Source: Candidatus Poseidoniaceae archaeon
GTDB lineage: Archaea; Thermoplasmatota; Poseidoniia; Poseidoniales; Poseidoniaceae
Direction of reading: 5' to 3'
DNA: 5,160 bases
Assembly (NCBI GenBank): GCA_013330765.1
Contig: DUHU01000012.1
Location: 1-5,160 of the forward strand
Below the pieces are notes generated by a model. The model did no database searches. It was not told the DNA's origin and worked only from the letters and a program-made list of their open reading frames with translations. Numbering within the stretch: the stretch's first letter is position 1; each line of letters begins with the position of its first letter. The position numbers were made by a program, and so were the translations under genes. Below are positions 1 through 5,136 of the stretch, piece after piece.

Positions 1-4
1 GCAC

Positions 5-10
5 GGAGAG
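5..10 (+). promoter_or_regulatory. Shine-Dalgarno site of the PD-(D/E)XK nuclease gene
   Basis: GGAGAG lies five bases before the ATG at 16 and fixes that start. The region further upstream is outside the window, so the promoter cannot be judged. Confidence 0.6.
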
Positions 11-15
11 AGTTC

Positions 16-1152
16 ATGGCGGACATGCATCGGCTCTCCCCGTCCTCGTGGAACAGGTACGAAACCTGCCCTCGCATGTATTGGTTGAGCCGCCAAGGCC
101 TGCCTCGGAAGGCAGGCATGGCCGCGTCGTTGGGCACGGTCATTCACGCGTCGATTGAGGACGTGTTGAACATGGACATCTCGAACCGGCCCAAGGCGAG
201 CATGGGGTGGCTTCCAGGCGTTGGCGAGGGCTTCCTTCGCGATCGCTGGAACGAAGAAAAAGACGTATTTCACGCCACGCCGCGGCACGGTCGGTGGAAG
301 GACGACCGCTGGAAAGATGCAATGGACGGGCACCGCGGAGGCATCGACCTTCTCCTTCGCTGGGTCGGTGTCGAGGGCCTTCCTCACGATCGAATCACAG
401 CGGCCCTATGGACTCGCGTCCAAGAACGCATGATTGCGGTTGAGGGTGAACTCATTTCCCGTGACGGACGACTTGGTGGCCGGGTGGATTTGTTGTTGAA
501 CGACGTGGACGACGCCGGACAGACGGTGGCTTGGGTGGTGGCCGACTTGAAGACCGGACGGGCGCCCGAAGGAGCGCTAAAGCCGGAGGTTGATCGGCAA
601 CTCAGGTTCTACCGAGACGTGCTTCTCGCCAACAACCCCGAGGCGCCCAACGTGCGGGCCGAGGGGTGGTACACCCTCAATCGGACCACGTGGCGTGCTT
701 CGAACGACGGGGTATTGGAGGACGCGTACGCGGCTTGGGAGGCCACACGTCCAACAGAAGAGCCGCTTGATCCGACTCCTGGTCCAGACAGTTGCGGAGG
801 GTTCTGTGACTGGAAAGCTTGGTGCGGCCACTGGCTGCGCTGGCGCCAGACATCAGGCCGTTTGGACGAAGGCGACTTTCGTGATGCGGTGGTCCGCGTG
901 GTCCGACGGCCCGCCGGTTCATCGACGGTAGAGGTGGAACGACTGCTTCCCGGCGAGGGTCTTGACGAGGTGGTTGACGGTGGTGGCCGCTGTTCCATGC
1001 TCTTCGTGGGCAGTGCGCTTCCCAAATTGGAAGCGCTGATGGACGAAGATGCAGCAGCGCCAATTTTCATTGGAAGCGCGCTTGCCAAAGGGCACCAATG
1101 GCGCGTCGGTGATTGGTGCGACGTCCTTCCGTGGACACCGCACGCCACGTGA
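16..1152 (+). CDS. PD-(D/E)XK nuclease, RecB/AddB/Cas4-like, with probable Fe-S cluster
   Basis: This 378-residue protein is probably a DNA nuclease acting on DNA ends or single strands in the cytoplasm. The N-terminus has the family signature LSPSSWNRYETCP (residues 7-19), then GTVIH with His44. The metal-binding acidic core follows: GGRVDLLL with Asp158, ADLKTG with Asp177 and Lys179, and QLRFY with Gln195 and Tyr199. Cys18 together with Cys260, Cys264 and Cys270 matches the one-plus-three cysteine layout that holds a 4Fe-4S cluster in AddB and Cas4 nucleases, although the first gap is x3 rather than the commoner x2. Residues 281-378 form an extra C-terminal segment that I do not recognise. 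It contains a short internal repeat and could be a small beta-rich domain. There is no helicase domain and no cas neighbour. The ATG is supported by GGAGAG at 5-10, five bases upstream. The fold is confident; the biological role (repair, recombination or other) is inferred. Confidence 0.85.
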   Translation: MADMHRLSPSSWNRYETCPRMYWLSRQGLPRKAGMAASLGTVIHASIEDVLNMDISNRPKASMGWLPGVGEGFLRDRWNEEKDVFHATPRHGRWKDDRWKDAMDGHRGGIDLLLRWVGVEGLPHDRITAALWTRVQERMIAVEGELISRDGRLGGRVDLLLNDVDDAGQTVAWVVADLKTGRAPEGALKPEVDRQLRFYRDVLLANNPEAPNVRAEGWYTLNRTTWRASNDGVLEDAYAAWEATRPTEEPLDPTPGPDSCGGFCDWKAWCGHWLRWRQTSGRLDEGDFRDAVVRVVRRPAGSSTVEVERLLPGEGLDEVVDGGGRCSMLFVGSALPKLEALMDEDAAAPIFIGSALAKGHQWRVGDWCDVLPWTPHAT

Positions 1153-1968
1153 TCATGCAAGATGCGCCTTCAGGACGTCGACGTCCTCTGGCGCGAGGCC
1201 TGATGCCGGCGAAAGCAACCAATTGAGGTAGCGAGGATCTTCTGCAGCAACTTCACGCAAGCTCCTGCTTCGGTGGCGACCAAAAGCGAGGATGAACCGC
1301 CCCTCGTCCTTGCGTATGCGCCCTTCTGCATCCAAAGGCGACAGGTCTTGCAGCCCACGCCCAAGGCTTTGGGCGTCACGCCGCCCTTCTCCATGGATGA
1401 GCCAATGCTCCAGCTCTTCGATGGGACGACGGAACGCGTGCGCATGGTCCACCGTGAACCGCCACAGCAGCATCAGGGAGGCGGCGGCGTCGGCGCCGGC
1501 CGTGTGGGCTTTCTCAAGCCGGATGCCGTGGCGTTGGCAGAGTGAACCGAGGTTGTGTGGTCGGCCGACCTTGAGCCTCCTTGCTGCTTCCAAAGTGTCC
1601 AAGACAGCTTTGGGGCGAGGCGGAAGCCGACCAAGGCGCATGAATTCAGCATCGACCATGCCCATGTCGAACCGGCGAACGTTGTGGCCAACAAGGACCG
1701 AACCTTCGATGGCGTCGAAGAGCTCGTCGGCCACGTCACGAAACAGCGGAGCGCCGCGGACGTCGCCGTCGTAGATTCCGTGCACTCGGCTTGCCTCGAT
1801 CGGGATTGGACACCGCGGGTCAACCACGTGCTCAATGTGGACCCGTCCCCCGTCAGCGTCGCTCCCAACAAGGGCGAATTGAACGATGCGAGAGCGCGTG
1901 GTGGAGATGCCGGTCGTCTCGGTGTCGAAGGCCAACACCCGCTCACCTGCAAGCGGGTCCACGGCCAT
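1153..1968 (-). CDS. DEDDh 3'-5' exonuclease (DnaQ/ExoX-like)
   Basis: With the ATG at 1968 this is a 271-residue exonuclease expected to remove nucleotides from DNA 3' ends with two metal ions. Exo I is FDTETTG (Asp15, Glu17), Exo II is VGHNVRRFD (Asn96, Asp101), and Exo III is HTAGAD (His155, Asp160), so all DEDDh residues are present. The RVHGI segment (61-65) is also typical of DnaQ-type exonucleases. Residues about 224-270, with FGRHRSRSLREVA and DPRYLNWLL, match the small C-terminal module found in ExoX-like exonucleases. There is no polymerase or helicase domain, so it is a stand-alone enzyme for proofreading, repair or end trimming. The start is uncertain. The ATG lacks a well-spaced SD (GGAGGGGGTG lies too far upstream), whereas an in-frame GTG at 2010 has AAGGA seven bases upstream and would add 14 residues. 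The reading frame stays open to 2193, but that extension is low-complexity and overlaps the divergent gene. Confidence 0.9.
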   Translation of the reverse strand: MAVDPLAGERVLAFDTETTGISTTRSRIVQFALVGSDADGGRVHIEHVVDPRCPIPIEASRVHGIYDGDVRGAPLFRDVADELFDAIEGSVLVGHNVRRFDMGMVDAEFMRLGRLPPRPKAVLDTLEAARRLKVGRPHNLGSLCQRHGIRLEKAHTAGADAAASLMLLWRFTVDHAHAFRRPIEELEHWLIHGEGRRDAQSLGRGLQDLSPLDAEGRIRKDEGRFILAFGRHRSRSLREVAAEDPRYLNWLLSPASGLAPEDVDVLKAHLA

Positions 1969-2045
1969 ACAGGCGAGTTTGGCACCCCCTCCTTCAACCT
2001 CTCCGCTCACCGCAGGTTCCTTTGGTTGCGCCGGGATGGACCGCC

Positions 2046-2426
2046 ATGCGCTGGCGGAAACGCGAGTCTTCCCCGGAAGCCGAAGAAGAGGAAGAGGACC
2101 CAAACGCAGGCTTGTCCGAGGCTGACGTGCAAGACCTCGCAGCACAACGTCAGGACAGCGTGGAGGCGGCGGGTGCTTTGCTTGACGGGCCAACGGTGAC
2201 CGTCAAGCTCGAGGAAGCCGCTCCAACCCCGACTCCGGAATACGACGTCGGGGACGTGGACGTCGATGCCCTGCTTGACGATGGCCCCGTGGAGCCCAGC
2301 ATCGACCATTCCGAATTGAACGTGGTTGTTCACGCCGACCTGGACGAGCTGACAGATCCGCTGGCCGATGCGCCAATCGTGGGTGATTTGCCCGTGGAAA
2401 TTGAGTTTGAGAACGAAGACGAATGA
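2046..2426 (+). CDS. Highly acidic small protein of unknown function
   Basis: I do not recognise this 126-residue protein. It begins with a basic patch (MRWRKR), followed by a run of glutamates (residues 11-18). It has about 38 Asp/Glu against 6 Lys/Arg, spread over the whole length. There is no signal peptide, membrane segment, cysteine or catalytic motif. The middle (residues 59-66) is Pro/Thr-rich, and the end (residues 112-126) is hydrophobic-acidic. It is probably a soluble, partly disordered intracellular protein; a DNA mimic, binding partner or chaperone tail are only possibilities. The ATG at 2046 is the first in this frame that clears the divergent exonuclease start. It has no SD. 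A TTG at 2022 is an alternative. The lipoprotein gene follows after 49 bases. The gene could be over-called, but the open frame, the composition and the fit between its neighbours argue that it is real. Confidence 0.6.
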   Translation: MRWRKRESSPEAEEEEEDPNAGLSEADVQDLAAQRQDSVEAAGALLDGPTVTVKLEEAAPTPTPEYDVGDVDVDALLDDGPVEPSIDHSELNVVVHADLDELTDPLADAPIVGDLPVEIEFENEDE

Positions 2427-2450
2427 CGCTGGAGGGACCGCACGGTTCAG

Positions 2451-2458
2451 AAGGAGAG
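2451..2458 (+). promoter_or_regulatory. SD-like AAGGAGAG, unusually far from the lipoprotein start
   Basis: AAGGAGAG is a good match to the archaeal anti-SD complement, but it ends 17 bases before the ATG at 2476, further than the usual 5-10. An in-frame TAA at 2467-2469 blocks any earlier start in that frame, and no ATG, GTG or TTG sits at the proper distance. It may be non-functional, or the spacing may be tolerated. Confidence 0.3.
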
Positions 2459-2475
2459 AGCGTCCGTAACACTTC

Positions 2476-3657
2476 ATGGACCGAGGCGGGACGTCGATTC
2501 GTCGCGCCCTCCTCATGCTCAGTTTGATGGTTGGAAGCCTGCTTTTGCCAGGATGCATGGAGGCCCTTGACCTCACGGTGAGCCCGAAAGCCAACCTCGA
2601 AGTCTATCCTTCGGTGATTCAGGAGGGCGAGATGGTCACCCTTGACGCCCGCGCCTCGGAGGCGGTGGAAGGCGTCTTGACGGAATGGAATTGGGACTTT
2701 GGCGACGGGACCACCGCGACCACGGTGATCGGCTTCACGTCGCATCGTTATCTTGCGTTTGGCATTTACACCGTATCCGTCACCGTGGTCAACGACCAGG
2801 GAGGCGAAGACCAATCCTCTTCGTTGGTGACGGTCAACGGGGCGCCTGAAATCGTCCTCGATGTTCCCACCCTGATTCGTTCTGGAGACACCGCCTTGCT
2901 CGATGCCAGTGCATCGACCGATCCTGAGGGGGCTCCCTTGAGTTTCGTGTGGGATCTCAACCTCGCGGTCGACAGCGACGGCAATGGCCAGCCGGAAGAC
3001 GACGTTGACGCCATCACGCCCGAGGTGCTCATCCCGACCGAGACCAGTGGACTGATCCGTGGTCGCCTGACCGTCGAGGACACCGATGGAGGCATGGTCA
3101 CCGAGGAATTCGAATTGAACGTCACCGCACGCCGTTTCGCCCTCAGTTGGGCCGAGGAGACCGTGTCCGTATCGTGGGATGGCTACCTCGACCAAGGCGA
3201 CCGCTGGGAAGCAAACCACCTGCCCGGGGAAGGCGTCCGAATCATGGCCTACGAAGCCCTGCTGGAACTTGAACAAGACGTGCTTGTGCCGTCGGACAAC
3301 TTCACCCTCGTGGTTGAGGTGCCTGCGGACGGCTACATCAGCCGGGCCCAAACCACGCCGGGGAACATCACTCAAAACACGCCAGCATCCGCCGAATTGG
3401 AAGACGACGGATTGAATCCAACTCCGGAGGACGCCATCTACGAAGGGAACTCGGCGGAAGAGGTCCTCGCACAGGTCATGAACCAACCCGGCGCTCGATT
3501 CGGCCAAGGGAATTGGACCTGGGCCGTGATCGCCGACCAATCTGACCCGGACGGCTTGATTCCCGGCGCCCCTGATCCGGACCCTGGCAACGACTGGACG
3601 CTCGAAGTTCGAATCACTGTCCTCGTTCCACGCTTGGTGGAGATTGCCTACGAGTGA
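2476..3657 (+). CDS. PKD-domain secreted lipoprotein-like protein
   Basis: This 393-residue protein is probably exported and anchored on the outer face of the cytoplasmic membrane. The N-terminus has two arginines (9-10), a hydrophobic stretch (11-25) and LLPGC, with Cys27 as candidate lipidated residue; proline at -2 is off the bacterial lipobox consensus. Residues about 38-121 form a PKD domain with the hallmark WNWDFGDG (71-78) and a YTVSVTVVND strand ending. Residues about 123-217 look like a second PKD-like or cadherin-like beta domain (LDASASTDPEG, LTVEDTDGG). It carries an insert, DSDGNGQPED, that resembles a calcium-binding loop (Asp166, Asp168, Asn170). Residues 218-393 are an unrecognised domain rich in Trp, Asp and Asn. 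PKD modules usually mediate protein or polysaccharide contact on the cell surface. No enzyme motif is visible, so a binding or structural role is more likely than catalysis. The ATG follows an in-frame stop and the SD spacing is long. M14 (ATG at 2515) is an alternative start that would still leave a signal sequence. Confidence 0.85.
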   Translation: MDRGGTSIRRALLMLSLMVGSLLLPGCMEALDLTVSPKANLEVYPSVIQEGEMVTLDARASEAVEGVLTEWNWDFGDGTTATTVIGFTSHRYLAFGIYTVSVTVVNDQGGEDQSSSLVTVNGAPEIVLDVPTLIRSGDTALLDASASTDPEGAPLSFVWDLNLAVDSDGNGQPEDDVDAITPEVLIPTETSGLIRGRLTVEDTDGGMVTEEFELNVTARRFALSWAEETVSVSWDGYLDQGDRWEANHLPGEGVRIMAYEALLELEQDVLVPSDNFTLVVEVPADGYISRAQTTPGNITQNTPASAELEDDGLNPTPEDAIYEGNSAEEVLAQVMNQPGARFGQGNWTWAVIADQSDPDGLIPGAPDPDPGNDWTLEVRITVLVPRLVEIAYE

Positions 3658-3706
3658 GCCAAGCCTGCCGTGGCGGACAAGGCTATGAAGGCCCGGCCAT
3701 TGGCAT

Positions 3707-3713
3707 GGAGTGA
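3707..3713 (+). promoter_or_regulatory. Shine-Dalgarno site deciding the start of the gene at 3719
   Basis: GGAGTGA resembles the SD consensus GGAGGTGA. Its GGAG core ends eight bases before the ATG at 3719. The site overlaps an in-frame GTG at 3710, which argues that GTG is not the start and that translation begins at 3719. Confidence 0.6.
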
Positions 3714-3718
3714 GCCCT

Positions 3719-4072
3719 ATGGTCGGTCAAGTTGAGGTCAGCCGTGTCGGCATCCGCGACGGTCTTTCCGTGGACCTTGCAGTCCAGATGGAGCATCCAG
3801 GCGACTACGATTTCCGCCCTTCGCTTCACTTTGAACACACGACGCTCTCGGTGCGAAGCCTCACCGACGGGTCAACGCTGGTGGAGGTGCCCCTCGACCA
3901 GGAACAAATCAACGCGATGTTGGCCGACCGGGCCGTCACGCTTCGCATCAAGTTCAGCGTGACCGGCATGCATGGGCGCCTCAACATCATCCACCCCATT
4001 ATCGCGGACGGCAAGGCAAAGAAACTCGCCAACGCCAATTGGAAGACCAAGCTCCCTGTGGACATCGCTTGA
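3719..4072 (+). CDS. Small conserved-looking protein of unknown function
   Basis: I do not recognise this 117-residue protein. It has no signal peptide, membrane segment or cysteine, so it is likely cytoplasmic and soluble. The first 80 or so residues alternate short hydrophobic strands and turns (VEVSRVGI, LSVDLAVQM, LRIKFSV), suggesting a small beta-rich domain. The tail is lysine-rich (about residues 97-110, KAKKLANANWKTK). A well-placed GGAG sets the ATG. The in-frame GTG at 3710 would add three residues but sits on the SD itself. It lies 61 bases after the lipoprotein gene with no terminator between them, so the two may be co-transcribed. The gene at 4123 has its own promoter-like element. 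A binding or regulatory accessory role is possible, but nothing in the sequence fixes it. Confidence 0.75.
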   Translation: MVGQVEVSRVGIRDGLSVDLAVQMEHPGDYDFRPSLHFEHTTLSVRSLTDGSTLVEVPLDQEQINAMLADRAVTLRIKFSVTGMHGRLNIIHPIIADGKAKKLANANWKTKLPVDIA

Positions 4073-4090
4073 AGGGAGGTCCCACAGGAC

Positions 4091-4098
4091 CATTATAG
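4091..4098 (+). promoter_or_regulatory. TATA-like box for a probably leaderless transcript
   Basis: CATTATAG is a rare AT-rich patch in a GC-rich stretch. Its centre lies about 28 bases before the ATG at 4123. Archaeal TATA boxes usually lie about 25-27 bases before the transcription start, so transcription would begin at or within a few bases of the ATG, giving a leaderless mRNA. The absence of an SD right before the ATG agrees with this. No clear BRE purine motif is visible upstream. Confidence 0.45.
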
Positions 4099-4122
4099 CC
4101 ATAGAAGCGTGTTCTTCAGGCC

Positions 4123-4404
4123 ATGCCTCGACGGGTTGGAGCAGGAAGTCAGAAGCGCGCACGTCTTGAACGTTTGAAGCACGAAGTGTTGCGTTTTGTG
4201 CTTGCCAATCCAGGGTGCTCGGCCCAATCCATTGTCGCTGAACTGGCCAACGATCGGGCCATGCGAAACCACGGACTCACGCCGCGTAAGATCGGATTCT
4301 TCATTCCACGCTATCTTGCTGACAGGTTGACGTGGTGGCAGGATCACGTGGCTGGACGCCGGGTGTACGGCGAAATTGGCCATGACGTCGTTCCTGAGCC
4401 CTGA
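4123..4404 (+). CDS. Small basic, probably winged-helix protein
   Basis: This 93-residue protein is probably a small nucleic-acid-binding protein. It starts with a basic segment (R3, R4, K11, R12, R14, R17, K19). Then comes a pattern consistent with a winged helix: a helix at about 17-29 (RLKHEVLRFVLAN), a turn and second helix at 33-43 (SAQSIVAELAN), a third helix with basic residues at 52-66 (LTPRKIGFFIPRYL), and a strand-turn-strand wing at about 69-85 ending GRRVYGEI. This assignment rests on pattern only; I cannot name a family. A transcription regulator is the simplest reading, with other DNA or RNA roles open. A TATA-like box about 28 bases upstream and no SD suggest a leaderless message. 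The HAD hydrolase gene starts 15 bases after its stop, so the two are probably co-transcribed. Confidence 0.7.
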   Translation: MPRRVGAGSQKRARLERLKHEVLRFVLANPGCSAQSIVAELANDRAMRNHGLTPRKIGFFIPRYLADRLTWWQDHVAGRRVYGEIGHDVVPEP

Positions 4405-4419
4405 CGACGCAACGCCCAT

Positions 4420-5109
4420 GTGGCGAACCCCCGTCCTCAGGGCATGGGCGAGGGCGCGGCGTACTTCGACCTTGACGGGACGCTCCTCGATGCCTCGAGT
4501 GAAAAAACCCTGACGGGCACCCTGCTCCGCCGCCGTCCTTGGCGACTTCCCGTCGGGCTGACGTCCTGGTCCCTTCGCACATTGGGCAACCTCCTGAGGG
4601 GCCGAGCGCCATACGACGCGTTGCGAAACCGAGGACATTTCACCGGCGCAACGTGGGACACGCTGGAAGCGCTCTCCGAAGAACTCGCCAGAGACGTGCT
4701 CATGCCACGCGTGCCGAAGGAGGCGCTTGAGCGGCTTGCATGGCACCGCGAACAGGGCCACCGCTGCATCCTGGTGACCGCCACCGTCGCGCCAATGGCT
4801 GAAGCGATGGGACGTCACCTCGGCATGGACGCCACGTACGGATGTGGACCCGCCCAACGCACCGGTCGCTTGTCGGGTTCAGAACGAGGTTGGTCCGTAC
4901 CCCGTCGAAAGGGCAAGGTGCCCGTGGTCATGGCGGACGCGGAAGCCAACGGCCACGACCTCGCGGAATGTTGGGCGTACGGCAACACCCATGCCGACAG
5001 TTGGTTCATGCGGGAATGCGGACACGCCATCGCCGTGAATCCCGAAGGTGCGTTGGTGAAGGAGGCCGAGGCGCGTGGCTGGGAAAAAGTGCAGTGGCGC
5101 GTCGCGTAA
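4420..5109 (+). CDS. HAD-superfamily subfamily IB hydrolase (phosphatase-like)
   Basis: This 229-residue protein is a cytoplasmic phosphohydrolase of the HAD fold, related to the SerB-like subfamily IB. Motif I is YFDLDGT, with nucleophile Asp17 and acid/base Asp19. A helical cap of about 90 residues follows. Motif II is ILVTAT (Thr120), motif III is the basic RRKGK region (Lys164 or Lys166), and motif IV is YGNTHAD (Asp193). RTGRLSG (147-153) also fits subfamily IB. Asn189 replaces the first acidic residue of the usual GDSxxD; one acidic residue remains, which several family members tolerate. The substrate cannot be told; a phosphoserine, phospholipid-head or other small phosphomonoester is possible. 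The start is GTG at 4420 without an SD. ATG at 4444 (residue 9) is an alternative that would leave the nucleophile intact. It follows the small winged-helix gene by 15 bases and converges on a tRNA gene. Confidence 0.85.
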   Translation: MANPRPQGMGEGAAYFDLDGTLLDASSEKTLTGTLLRRRPWRLPVGLTSWSLRTLGNLLRGRAPYDALRNRGHFTGATWDTLEALSEELARDVLMPRVPKEALERLAWHREQGHRCILVTATVAPMAEAMGRHLGMDATYGCGPAQRTGRLSGSERGWSVPRRKGKVPVVMADAEANGHDLAECWAYGNTHADSWFMRECGHAIAVNPEGALVKEAEARGWEKVQWRVA

Positions 5110-5136
5110 TGCATGGCATGCCAGCATCACAACATG

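Noticed and set aside
16..1152. The first gene as a CRISPR Cas4
   Set aside because: There are no repeats, cas1/cas2 or other cas genes in the window. The protein is longer than typical Cas4 and has an extra tail, so only family-level similarity is claimed.
1969..2193. N-terminal extension of the exonuclease up to a TTG at 2193
   Set aside because: The added 75 residues are Pro/Arg-rich and overlap the start of the divergent acidic gene, and DnaQ-type enzymes normally begin shortly before the FDTETTG motif. A shorter extension to GTG 2010 remains possible.
2203..3540. Long minus-strand open frame (445 codons) opposite the PKD gene
   Set aside because: It lies antisense to a gene with a clear signal sequence and PKD motif. 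Its product is rich in Arg, Gly and His without any domain pattern, as expected of a shadow frame in GC-rich DNA.
4074..4083. GGGAGGTCCC as a hairpin terminator or SD for the gene at 4123
   Set aside because: The stem is only four pairs with a two-base loop and no T-run follows. It is about 40 bases before the ATG, too far to act as an SD.
4093..4857. Minus-strand open frame (254 codons) opposite the winged-helix and HAD genes
   Set aside because: It covers two genes with recognisable features on the other strand, and its translation shows no motif or domain pattern.
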